From positions 1 to 34,178 of the forward strand of contig CAJUEC010000010.1 of the NCBI GenBank assembly GCA_910585155.1: DNA of 34,178 nt, in the 5' to 3' direction. Position numbers and translations under genes: made by a program. Shown here piece by piece: positions 22,497-28,724 of this stretch (the stretch's first letter is position 1; each line of letters opens with the position of its first letter). The DNA is from an uncultured Oscillospiraceae bacterium. Its GTDB lineage: Bacteria > Bacillota > Clostridia > Oscillospirales > Oscillospiraceae. The notes under the pieces are model-generated. The model worked only from the letters and a program-made list of their open reading frames with translations. It was not told where the DNA came from and did no database searches.

Positions 22497-23215
22497 TTAT
22501 TTTGCCTGCAATTGACCTCAAAGACGGTAAAGTAGTTCGGCTTTATCAAGGAGATTTCAGCACGGCCCACCAGGTTGCCGAGGACCCATTGACTACCGCG
22601 CAGGCCTTTGCTCAGGCCGGCGCCCGGTGGCTCCACATGGTGGATCTGGACGGCGCCCGAGAGGGTAAGCGGCTCAACTCAGACCACATCCGCCAGGTGG
22701 TCCAAGCCTCCAGCCTGCGAGTGGAGCTGGGGGGCGGCATCAGGACCCGAGCGGATGTGGACGCCGCGGCACAGCTGGGGGTGTCCCGCATGGTCATCGG
22801 CTCCGCCGCCGTCACTGACCCGGGTGTGGTGGACTACGCGCTGGAGCGGTACGGCGCGGGGGTGGCGGTGGGCATCGACTGTCTGGATGGTCGGGTGCGC
22901 ACGGTGGGCTGGGAGCAGGATTCCGGGCTCAGCGGCCTGGAGCTGGCCCGGCGGATGGAGGAGAAAGGGGTCAAAACCCTGGTTTTCACTGACATTGCCA
23001 CTGATGGAATGCTGTCCGGGCCCAGCTTTGACCAGCTGGCCGCCCTGCAAAAGGCGGTGGGTTGCCAGATTGTGGCCTCCGGCGGTGTGACCACCCTGGA
23101 CGATGTGAAGCGCCTGCGGGATATGGGGTTGTACGGGGCCATCATTGGAAAGGCCTACTATGCGGGGACCATCGACTTGGCGGAGGCAATCCGGGAAGCG
23201 GGGCCCCAGCAGTGA
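22493..23215 (+). CDS. hisA: Phosphoribosylformimino-AICAR phosphate isomerase
   Basis: TIM-barrel Amadori isomerase (ProFAR to PRFAR), 240 residues. ILPAIDLKDGKVVRLYQGDF carries the N-terminal catalytic Asp. WLHMVDLDGAREGK, VELGGGIRTRADVDAA and TDIATDGMLSGPSFDQLAAL carry the second Asp, and IVASGGVTTLDDVKRLRDMG binds phosphate. It overlaps hisH by four bases (ATGA). The paralogue hisF lies downstream, separated by a kinase-like gene. Confidence 0.96.
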   Translation: MIILPAIDLKDGKVVRLYQGDFSTAHQVAEDPLTTAQAFAQAGARWLHMVDLDGAREGKRLNSDHIRQVVQASSLRVELGGGIRTRADVDAAAQLGVSRMVIGSAAVTDPGVVDYALERYGAGVAVGIDCLDGRVRTVGWEQDSGLSGLELARRMEEKGVKTLVFTDIATDGMLSGPSFDQLAALQKAVGCQIVASGGVTTLDDVKRLRDMGLYGAIIGKAYYAGTIDLAEAIREAGPQQ

Positions 23216-23721
23216 AAATCGCGGTGTTGGGCTACAGCGGGGCGGGGAAATCCACCCTGGCCCGGGCCCTGGGAGAGCGGTACGGTGTGCCGGTACTCCA
23301 CTTTGACACGGTGCAGTTCACGCCAAACTGGCAGGTGCGGGACCGGGAAGAGGCCCATCGGATGGTCCACGCGTTCATGGAGAATCCTGAATGGGTCATG
23401 GATGGAACCTACAGCAAATTCGAGTACGAACGCCGCCTGAATGAGGCGGATACCATTATTTTTCTGAATCTTCCACGCCTTGTTTGTTTCTGTCGGGCGT
23501 GGAAGCGCTACTTCTGCTTTCGCGGCAGATCCAGGCCGGATATGGCGGACGGCTGCTGTGAGAAGATGGATCGGGAGTTTGTGTGGTGGTTGCTCTGGGA
23601 AGGCCGTACCCGGCAGAGGCGGGAAAAATTCCAAAAGGTTTTGGAGCAGTATCCCGAAAAAACGGTGGTTTTGAAAAGCCAGAAGGACATTGACCGATAT
23701 TTGGAGGGCTTGTCATGTTAG
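23212..23721 (+). CDS. FlaR-like P-loop kinase ('DNA topology modulation' family)
   Basis: A 169-residue adenylate-kinase-like protein. KIAVLGYSGAGKSTLARALG holds Walker A. VLHFDTVQFTPNWQVRDREE is the family motif after the P-loop, EWVMDGTYSKFEYE follows, then IIFLNLPRLVCFCRAWKRY and RPDMADGCCEKMDREFVWWL. This family is annotated as DNA topology modulation protein (FlaR-related) in Firmicutes, but the real substrate is unsettled. The GTG start overlaps the hisA stop by three bases and its end overlaps hisF by seven, so it is a translationally coupled member of the his operon. Confidence 0.85.
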   Translation: MKIAVLGYSGAGKSTLARALGERYGVPVLHFDTVQFTPNWQVRDREEAHRMVHAFMENPEWVMDGTYSKFEYERRLNEADTIIFLNLPRLVCFCRAWKRYFCFRGRSRPDMADGCCEKMDREFVWWLLWEGRTRQRREKFQKVLEQYPEKTVVLKSQKDIDRYLEGLSC

Positions 23722-24470
23722 CCAAGCGCATCATCCCCTGCCTGGACGTGCGGGACGGCCGGGTGGTGAAGGGGGTCAATTTTGTGAACATCCGGGACGC
23801 GGGCGACCCGGTGGAGCTGGCCAAGTTCTACTCGGACCAGGGGGCGGACGAGATCGTCTTTCTGGACATCACCGCCACCAGCGACGCCCGGGACACCGTG
23901 GCCGACGTGGTGGAGCGCACCGCCGCCCAGGTCTTCGTGCCGCTGACCGTGGGCGGGGGAATCCGCACCCTTGAGGACTTTCAGCGGCTGCTCCGGGCGG
24001 GGGCGGACAAAATTTCCGTCAACTCTGCCGCTGTCAAGGATAAAACCTTGATTGCCCGTGCGGCCCAGCGATTTGGCTCCCAGTGCGTGGTGCTGGCCAT
24101 CGACGCCCGCCGCCGTCCCGAGGGCTGGTACGAGGTGGTGACGGCGGGGGGACGCACCCCCACCGGCATCGACGCAGTGGAGTGGGCCCGCCGGGGCCAG
24201 GAGCTGGGCGCGGGGGAGATCCTCCTCACCTCCATGGACGCGGACGGCACCAAGGCTGGCTTCGACCTGGACATGACCCGGGCGGTGACCCAGGCGGTGT
24301 CCATCCCCGTGATCGCGTCCGGCGGGTGCGGCAGCTTGGAGCATTTTGCTCAGGTGTTTGAGGAGACGGACTGCGACGCGGCGCTGGCGGCGTCCCTGTT
24401 TCACTTCGGTGAGCTGACGGTGCCCCAGGTGAAGGAATTTCTGCGGGGGCGGGACATCCCGGTGAGGTGA
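23715..24470 (+). CDS. hisF: Imidazole glycerol phosphate synthase cyclase subunit
   Basis: Cyclase half of IGP synthase, pairing with HisH. AKRIIPCLDVRDGRVVKGVN contains the catalytic Asp. FLDITATSDARDT, VPLTVGGGIRTLEDFQRLLR, KISVNSAAVKD, VLAIDAR, LLTSMDADGTKAGFDLDMTR (second catalytic Asp) and VIASGGCGSLEHFAQVF complete the barrel. Length 251 is normal. GGAGGG upstream lies in the end of the kinase gene, with a seven-base overlap. Confidence 0.97.
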   Translation: MLAKRIIPCLDVRDGRVVKGVNFVNIRDAGDPVELAKFYSDQGADEIVFLDITATSDARDTVADVVERTAAQVFVPLTVGGGIRTLEDFQRLLRAGADKISVNSAAVKDKTLIARAAQRFGSQCVVLAIDARRRPEGWYEVVTAGGRTPTGIDAVEWARRGQELGAGEILLTSMDADGTKAGFDLDMTRAVTQAVSIPVIASGGCGSLEHFAQVFEETDCDAALAASLFHFGELTVPQVKEFLRGRDIPVR

Positions 24471-24474
24471 AAAC

Positions 24475-24795
24475 ATGTTTGATCTGGATCTGCTGTTTCA
24501 AAAATCCGAATTGATTCCCGTGGTCATCCAGGAGGAGGGAACCCGGGCAGTTCTGATGCTGGGATTTACCAACCGGGAGGCGGTGGAACGCACCTTGGAG
24601 ACAAAGACTGCCTGGTTCTGGAGCCGGAGCCGCCAGGCGCTGTGGAATAAAGGGGAGACCAGCGGCCATTTCCTCCATGTGCGGGAAATGTACGCCGACT
24701 GCGACAGGGACAGCCTGCTGTATGTCTGCGTACCGGATGGACCGACCTGCCACACCGGCGCCCACAGTTGCTTTTTCAATCAGATTGCGTTATAA
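24475..24795 (+). CDS. hisI: Phosphoribosyl-AMP cyclohydrolase
   Basis: Metal-dependent opening of the adenine ring of PR-AMP, third step of histidine synthesis. The 106-residue single-domain protein shows IPVVIQEEGTRAVLMLGFTN, TKTAWFWSRSRQALWNKGETSGH and the metal-binding end YADCDRDSLL ... GPTCHTGAHSCF with its conserved Cys and Asp residues. It is separate from HisE, unlike the fused enterobacterial HisIE. GTGAGGTG precedes the ATG. Confidence 0.96.
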   Translation: MFDLDLLFQKSELIPVVIQEEGTRAVLMLGFTNREAVERTLETKTAWFWSRSRQALWNKGETSGHFLHVREMYADCDRDSLLYVCVPDGPTCHTGAHSCFFNQIAL

Positions 24796-24796
24796 T
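24768..24796 (+). promoter_or_regulatory. Possible internal promoter before hisE
   Basis: TTGCTT at 24768-24773 and TATAAT at 24791-24796 are 17 bp apart across the hisI stop. It could raise expression of hisE and the BAX-inhibitor-like gene. The match is good but overlap with coding sequence makes chance occurrence possible. Confidence 0.4.
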
Positions 24797-24826
24797 GCAT
24801 AACAGCAAACAGGGGAGGGATATGCT

Positions 24827-25153
24827 ATGGATCATACGTTAGAGACCCTTTATCAGGTTGTTTTGGATCGGAAGGCCCATCCGCAGGAGGGGTCGTACAC
24901 CTGCTACCTGTTTGAAAAGGGGCTGGACAAAATTTTAAAGAAGGTGGGGGAGGAGTGCGCTGAGACCATCATCGCCGCCAAAAATAATGTCCCTTCAGAC
25001 ACGGTGGGGGAGATTTCCGACCTGATCTACCACTTGATGGTGATGATGGCGGAAAAGGGTATCCCCCTGGAGGACGTGCTGGCCGAGCTGGACCGCCGCG
25101 CCCAGAAGATCGGCAACCTGAAGCAGATGAAACAAGTGGATAAGGAGAGCTGA
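24827..25153 (+). CDS. hisE: Phosphoribosyl-ATP pyrophosphatase
   Basis: MazG-like all-helical pyrophosphatase converting PR-ATP to PR-AMP, second step of the pathway. The 108-residue protein has SYTCYLFEKGLDKILKKVGE, then ECAETIIAAKN and EISDLIYHLMVMMAEKGI, which together carry the metal-binding E-x-x-E ... E-x-x-D residues. GGGGAGGG precedes the ATG. Last histidine gene of the operon. Confidence 0.96.
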   Translation: MDHTLETLYQVVLDRKAHPQEGSYTCYLFEKGLDKILKKVGEECAETIIAAKNNVPSDTVGEISDLIYHLMVMMAEKGIPLEDVLAELDRRAQKIGNLKQMKQVDKES

Positions 25154-25155
25154 CC

Positions 25156-25878
25156 ATGGAAGAGAAGAATTGGAGCCGCTATGATTTTGACAGCGCCTAT
25201 GCCGACGCGGGCTTGACGCTGAACCAGTATGTGTCCCGCACCTTTGGGTGGATGTTTGTGGGGCTGATGATTACCTTTGCACTGGCGGCGGTGCTGGCCG
25301 CCACCGGGCTGGTGTTTGAGCTGTTCGCCATCCCCTATCTCCCGATGATCCTGCTGATTGCGGAGCTGGTGGTGGTGCTGGTCATGTCCGCCGGTATCCA
25401 GGAGAGGTCCGTGGGCACGACGCGGGTGCTGTTCGCGATTTATTCCCTCCTGAACGGCGCTGTGTTTTCCGTGTACTTTGTGCTGTACGACGTGGTCAAC
25501 CTGATTTTCATCTTTGGCCTGACCGCGCTGTTCTTCGGCGCCTTCGCGCTGTACGGCCGGTTCACCAAAACGGACCTGTCCCGGCTGGGCCCGCTGCTGA
25601 TCGGAGGGGTGATCTTCCTGCTGATCGCAGGTCTGCTGAGCTTCTTCATCAATTTCACCATGCTGGAGCGGGTGATCTGCATGGTGGGTATTGTGGTATT
25701 TTTGTGCTTCACTGCCTACGACACCCAGAAGATCAAGGCCAACTATGAGTATTTCTATGGCGATGAGGACATGCTGCAAAAGGCGTCCATCTATTCCGCG
25801 CTCCAGCTCTACCTGGATTTCATCAACCTGTTCCTCTATCTTCTGCGCTTTTTGGGCAAGGGCAGAAGCAGCAGATGA
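25156..25878 (+). CDS. BAX inhibitor-1/YccA-family membrane protein
   Basis: A 240-residue protein with a short charged N-terminus and about seven hydrophobic segments, starting at LNQYVSRTFGWMFVGLMITF. The C-terminal FTAYDTQKIKANYEYF is the conserved BI-1 block (aYDtq.i), including the Asp involved in pH-sensing and calcium leak in characterised homologues. In bacteria the physiological role is unclear. It begins two bases after the hisE stop with AAGGAG upstream and ends just before a strong terminator, so it is cotranscribed with his genes, although a functional link is not evident. Confidence 0.92.
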   Translation: MEEKNWSRYDFDSAYADAGLTLNQYVSRTFGWMFVGLMITFALAAVLAATGLVFELFAIPYLPMILLIAELVVVLVMSAGIQERSVGTTRVLFAIYSLLNGAVFSVYFVLYDVVNLIFIFGLTALFFGAFALYGRFTKTDLSRLGPLLIGGVIFLLIAGLLSFFINFTMLERVICMVGIVVFLCFTAYDTQKIKANYEYFYGDEDMLQKASIYSALQLYLDFINLFLYLLRFLGKGRSSR

Positions 25879-25890
25879 CAAAACAAACGA

Positions 25891-25928
25891 AACGGGGCGC
25901 CGCCTTTCCTGGCGGTGCCCCGTTTTCC
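25891..25928 (+). terminator. Terminator of the his operon
   Basis: Arms AACGGGGC-G-CCGCC and GGCGG-T-GCCCCGTT form a long stem with one mismatch and a TTTCCT loop, followed by TTTCCTTTCT. It closes the hisZ-to-BI-1 unit. Confidence 0.85.
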
Positions 25929-25940
25929 TTTCTGCAAATA

Positions 25941-25961
25941 AAAAACGTCCCAAACGGGACG
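25941..25961 (-). terminator. Terminator of the 26-codon gene
   Basis: On the minus strand, CGTCCC-GTTT-GGGACG is followed directly by TTTTTTATTT. It lies 31 bases after the stop codon of the small gene and faces the his-operon terminator tail to tail. Confidence 0.85.
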
Positions 25962-25992
25962 AGTCTAATTCACCATTGAAATTCTGTCGTGC

Positions 25993-26073
25993 TCAGCGGT
26001 CGCTGGGAACGGTAGTCTCTCCGGCGAAGATCAACTCGTCGATATCAACGGGCACAGAAAAGAGGACCTTCAT
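25993..26073 (-). CDS. Novel 26-residue small protein with full expression signals
   Basis: ATG at 26073 (minus strand) opens a 27-codon frame ending in TGA. The peptide begins MKVLFSVPVDIDELIFAG and ends ETTVPSDR; it is acidic, has no Cys and no clear membrane helix or signal peptide. Evidence for a real gene: a near-perfect Shine-Dalgarno (AGGAGGTGA, five bases before ATG), a consensus sigma-A promoter, and a dedicated terminator. I do not recognise the family. It could be a regulatory peptide, a small structural protein, or a conserved remnant. Its convergent placement against the his operon gives no functional clue. Confidence 0.75.
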   Translation of the reverse strand: MKVLFSVPVDIDELIFAGETTVPSDR

Positions 26074-26103
26074 ACTTATCACCTCCTCGTTTTGTTATTG
26101 TGT

Positions 26104-26132
26104 ATTATAGCAATAATAATTCGATTTGTAAA
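26104..26132 (-). promoter_or_regulatory. Sigma-A promoter of the 26-codon gene
   Basis: Minus-strand TTTACA (complement of 26127-26132) and TATAAT (complement of 26104-26109) are 17 bp apart, about 31 bases before the small gene's ATG. This is one of the best promoters in the window. Confidence 0.8.
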
Positions 26133-26188
26133 GGGGGTTTTGTGAAAAAATTGAAATCCCATATCCTGTAAATTGAGAGAAAAAAAGC

Positions 26189-26217
26189 TTGCATTTTGTG
26201 CTCTGGTCTGTTATAAT
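26189..26217 (+). promoter_or_regulatory. Sigma-A promoter of tRNA-Gly
   Basis: TTGCAT at 26189-26194 and TATAAT at 26212-26217 are 17 bp apart, with the tRNA beginning 12 bp after the -10. It lies divergent from the promoter of the 26-codon gene. Confidence 0.8.
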
Positions 26218-26229
26218 GCAAATCAAGTT

Positions 26230-26303
26230 GCGGGTGTAGTTCAATGGTAGAATGTCAGCTTCCCAAGCTGAACACGGGGGTTCGATTCCCCTCACCCGCT
26301 CCA
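26230..26303 (+). tRNA. tRNA-Gly, anticodon CCC
   Basis: A complete 74-base cloverleaf with CCA encoded. Acceptor arms GCGGGTG/CACCCGC pair fully, the D arm contains AATGGTAGA, the anticodon stem is TCAGC/GCTGA around loop TTCCCAA, giving anticodon CCC (codon GGG). The T arm GGGGG-TTCGATT-CCCCT is normal and the discriminator base is T. GGG is used in the GC-rich genes here, so a dedicated CCC tRNA makes sense. Confidence 0.96.
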
Positions 26304-26347
26304 CGCAGTTTTAAGGCGGCCCCTTTGGGGCCGCCTTAAAACTGCGT
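26303..26347. repeat. 45-bp perfect palindrome at the 3' end of tRNA-Gly
   Basis: Two 21-base arms (left arm begins ACGCAGTTTTAAGG) are perfectly complementary around a TTT loop. The arm begins at the last base of the encoded CCA. The stem would fold directly behind the tRNA and probably acts as terminator or processing stop, although only CTTCTTTG follows instead of a T-run. Perfect pairing over 21 bp is longer than ordinary terminators in this window. Confidence 0.85.
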
Positions 26348-26368
26348 TCCGCTTCTTTGCTCCTCCTT

Positions 26369-26490
26369 TCCAACTCGAACCCTCTGCGCTGGGCTTTGAG
26401 TTGGCTTTTGGTGCATGACGATTGTCTGCATCTTTGCTTATCAACACATGACATGTCGGGGCAAGCGATGGATCGCTTGCCCCGATTTTG
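26369..26490 (+). other. Intergenic stretch with two hairpins, no supported gene
   Basis: Between the tRNA and the M23 gene (26348-26559) no open frame has an SD or family similarity. Two inverted repeats are visible: CCAACTC/GAGTTGG (26369-26402, with inner CCC/GGG) followed by CTTTTGG, and a 13-bp perfect stem at 26457-26484 (CGGGGCAAGCGAT / ATCGCTTGCCCCG) followed by ATTTTGTAT. The second looks like a terminator. The block may be a decayed element. Confidence 0.5.
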
Positions 26491-26538
26491 TATAAGTCAG
26501 GGTGCAGTGGAGTGGATCCCATATCCTCCATATGGTTT

Positions 26539-26567
26539 GCATAAAACCCCGGCCCGGGACATACAGT
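26539..26567 (+). promoter_or_regulatory. Putative sigma-E promoter of the spoIVFA/spoIVFB-like pair
   Basis: CATACAGT at 26560-26567 matches the sigma-E -10 consensus (CATACANT) fully. GCATAAA at 26539-26545 matches the -35 (KMATATT) at five of seven positions, with a 14-bp spacer. Expression in the mother cell fits the gene identities and the presence of sigE in the same window. Confidence 0.7.
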
Positions 26568-26599
26568 AATTCAGACTGTGTGGACAAGGAGGGGTCAAT

Positions 26600-27595
26600 A
26601 TGGACGGGGCATCCACGCGAAGGACCGGGAGCCGGGGGCGAAGGCCTGTCCGAAGAGCGAAGCACCCCACCCGCGGCGGCGGAGCGGAGGGAGATCAGCG
26701 AAGGCTGATCCAGCTGGCGGTCAGTCTGGCGCTGTTTTTACTGGTGTACGTGGGCCGGGGAGTGTTTCCCGCCCAGCTGGAGGCGTGGCAGGAGGCGGCC
26801 GCTGCCAACGTGGATTTCAAGGGGGCGTTTCAGCAGTTCGGGGCCGCCCTGTCCCAGGGGGCGGCGCTGCCGGGGGCACTGGAGGCGCTGTGCGTCAACC
26901 TGCTGGGGGGAGAGGCGGAGCCGGAGCCCTCCCTGGAGCCAGACACCCAAAAGCCGGAGCCCCCAACTGAGGCGCCCACTTTGCTGAGCCAGACCAGGGG
27001 CGGCGGACTGGACTATCTGACCGGCCACGGTGTGCTGGCTGGGACGAGCTTTCCCCGAGAACCAGACCCGCCAGAACAGGATGAACCGGCTCCGCCGGAC
27101 CCTGAGCCCTCCTCCGGCGTGGTGACGGCGGTGGCCCAGGCCTTCACAGAGGACGGGGTGGAGCTGCCTCGGAATGTGAGCATGGCCTATTATGACCTGG
27201 GGCTGAGTGAGACGGCTGTGCCTGTGGCGGGGGTGGCCACCTCCGGATTTGGCTACCGGGACAGCCCCATCAACGGCAAATACGAGTTCCACCTGGCGCT
27301 GGACATCGGCGCGGAGGAGGGGGCGGAGATCGGCGCCTTCGCGGCTGGCGTGGTGGAATACATCGGGGAGAGCGACGAATTTGGAAACTATCTGAAAATC
27401 AGTCATGAGAACAATGTGAGCAGTTTTTACGCCCATTGCAGCAAGCTGCTGGTCCACAAGGGGGACCAGGTGGCCTGCGGCCAGACGGTGGCGTTGGTGG
27501 GACACACGGGGAACGCCACCGGCTCCCACCTCCACCTGACCATCGAAAAGGACAACATCCGGCTGGACCCGGCCTATTATGTGGACCTGTCATAG
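26600..27595 (+). CDS. M23 (LytM) domain membrane protein, SpoIVFA-like
   Basis: A 331-residue protein with a basic N-terminal tail (1-35), one membrane helix (~36-52), a long Pro/Glu-rich linker (~110-180) and a C-terminal M23 domain (~215-325). Because the next gene is SpoIVFB-like, this is probably the SpoIVFA partner, which in Bacillus anchors and restrains SpoIVFB in the outer forespore membrane. Unlike the degenerate Bacillus domain, the zinc motif appears intact: H231-x3-D235 and H310-L-H312. An endopeptidase of the SpoIIQ/M23 type is the alternative. A good sigma-E promoter and AAGGAGG precede the ATG. It overlaps the next gene. Confidence 0.82.
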   Translation: MDGASTRRTGSRGRRPVRRAKHPTRGGGAEGDQRRLIQLAVSLALFLLVYVGRGVFPAQLEAWQEAAAANVDFKGAFQQFGAALSQGAALPGALEALCVNLLGGEAEPEPSLEPDTQKPEPPTEAPTLLSQTRGGGLDYLTGHGVLAGTSFPREPDPPEQDEPAPPDPEPSSGVVTAVAQAFTEDGVELPRNVSMAYYDLGLSETAVPVAGVATSGFGYRDSPINGKYEFHLALDIGAEEGAEIGAFAAGVVEYIGESDEFGNYLKISHENNVSSFYAHCSKLLVHKGDQVACGQTVALVGHTGNATGSHLHLTIEKDNIRLDPAYYVDLS

Positions 27596-28169
27596 ACGGC
27601 CCCGGGTAGAGGTGAGCCCGGGCTTTCTCCTGCTGCTGGGGGTTCTGTTCTGGCTGGACGAGGGCGTGGGGCTGCTGCCCTGGGGGCTGCTGGCCTGTCT
27701 GCTCCACGAGCTGGGCCATGTGGCTGCCGCCGCCGCTCTGGGCGGGCGGATTGATGGACTGTCCCTGACTGTGGTGGGGGCCGAGCTGCGCATCAATTAC
27801 GACGTGCCGCTGACCTATGGGCAGGAGAGCCTGGTGGCCTTGGCCGGTCCGGGGGCCAATCTGCTCTCCGGCGGGCTGGCGCTGGCGCTGGGCGGGGAGC
27901 TGGCGGCTGTCATCGCCCTGGCGGTGGGGGGCTTCAACCTGCTCCCCATCCTGCCCCTGGACGGGGGGCGGGTGATTTATGGGCTGCTGGCGGGCCGGCT
28001 GGACCCGGACTGGGCGGAGCGGCTGATGACCGCCATGTCCGGCTGCCTGGTGGGGGCGCTGGTGGGGGTGGGCGCGGTGGCCGCGCTGCACTACGCCAAT
28101 GTGACGCTGCTGCTCACCGCCCTGTGGCTGCTGGCTGGGGTGCTGGGCCGGGGGCAGGGAAGAGGATAA
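27579..28169 (+). CDS. M50 site-2 protease, SpoIVFB-like
   Basis: An intramembrane zinc protease of 196 residues. HELGH at 43-47 gives two zinc ligands and the catalytic Glu, and ILPLDGGRV with D128 gives the third ligand. Hydrophobic segments surround both. The N-terminal pattern VEVSPGFLLLLGVLFW resembles Bacillus SpoIVFB, which activates pro-sigma-K in the mother cell. It lacks the C-terminal CBS domain of the Bacillus enzyme (~288 aa). ATG 27579 overlaps the M23 gene by 17 bases; GTG 27612 is possible but would cut the conserved start. The pairing with the M23 gene supports the sporulation role. Confidence 0.82.
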   Translation: MWTCHRRPRVEVSPGFLLLLGVLFWLDEGVGLLPWGLLACLLHELGHVAAAAALGGRIDGLSLTVVGAELRINYDVPLTYGQESLVALAGPGANLLSGGLALALGGELAAVIALAVGGFNLLPILPLDGGRVIYGLLAGRLDPDWAERLMTAMSGCLVGALVGVGAVAALHYANVTLLLTALWLLAGVLGRGQGRG

Positions 28170-28197
28170 AAATCTGGCCGGAAATCGGAAAAAGGTC

Positions 28198-28226
28198 TTG
28201 CATAATTTTCTTTGATATGGTAAACT
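28198..28226 (+). promoter_or_regulatory. Sigma-A promoter of rplS
   Basis: TTGCAT at 28198-28203 and TAAACT at 28221-28226 are 17 bp apart, about 80 bases before the rplS ATG, leaving room for a structured leader. Confidence 0.75.
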
Positions 28227-28232
28227 ACCTAA

Positions 28233-28307
28233 GTCTGAAAAAGGGTGATCCTCTGCGCGGCCGTAGGCCTGGACGCATGAACGCCTGAATCTAGGAGGAA
28301 AGTACAA
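28233..28307 (+). ncRNA. Ribosomal protein L19 leader (putative autoregulatory element)
   Basis: The leader before rplS can fold so that TCCTC (28249-28253) pairs with GAGGA inside the rplS Shine-Dalgarno (28295-28299), enclosing a GC-rich hairpin around GCGGCCGTAGGCC. A structured L19 leader is known in Firmicutes and is thought to mediate autoregulation by L19. The fold and SD pairing are read from the sequence; identity with the known family is an inference not tested by covariance search. Confidence 0.6.
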
Positions 28308-28649
28308 ATGGAACTGCTTAAGCAATTCAGCGAGAAGTACATGAAGGACCAGGCTCCTTCCGTCAGCGTGGGTGACACCGTTCGGGTGCACATCCGGGTC
28401 AAGGAGGGCAACCGCGAGCGTATTCAGGTGTTCGAGGGCACCGTCATCGCCAAGAAGCACGGCGGCGTGGAGGAGAGCTTCACGGTCCGCCGTATCTCTT
28501 ATGGCGTCGGTGTGGAGAAGGTCTTCCCGCTGCACGCCCCCACCATTGAGAAGGTGGAGACCATCCGCCGGGGCAAGGTCCGCCGGGCCAAGCTGTATTA
28601 TCTGCGCGACCGCGTGGGCAAGGCGGCCAAGGTCAAGGAGGATCTGTAA
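28308..28649 (+). CDS. rplS: 50S ribosomal protein L19
   Basis: Large-subunit protein at the 30S-50S interface, 113 residues. VSVGDTVRVHIRVKEGNRER, QVFEGTVIAKKHGG and FTVRRISYGVGVEKVFPLHA are followed by IEKVETIRRGKVRRAKLYYL; these make up nearly the whole conserved protein. TAGGAGGAAA precedes the ATG. The usual upstream neighbours rpsP-rimM-trmD are absent here, but rbgA-rnhB-yraN follow in the common order. Confidence 0.97.
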   Translation: MELLKQFSEKYMKDQAPSVSVGDTVRVHIRVKEGNRERIQVFEGTVIAKKHGGVEESFTVRRISYGVGVEKVFPLHAPTIEKVETIRRGKVRRAKLYYLRDRVGKAAKVKEDL

Positions 28650-28659
28650 GTTAGCAGTA

Positions 28660-28688
28660 AAAAAGGAGCGGGAGACCGCTCCTTTTTT
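28660..28688 (+). terminator. Terminator of rplS
   Basis: AAAAAAGGAGCGG / CCGCTCCTTTTTT around a GAGA loop, ending in the T-run. The symmetric A and T runs extend the stem. It separates rplS from rbgA. Confidence 0.9.
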
Positions 28689-28724
28689 ATTCAAAGCCGA
28701 TATATTCCCAAGGAGGGTGGTTCT

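Noticed and set aside
26095..26304. Minus-strand open frame reading GIEPPCSAWEADILPLNYTR
   Set aside because: This is the well-known spurious peptide produced by translating the antisense of a tRNA gene; it overlaps tRNA-Gly entirely at that point.
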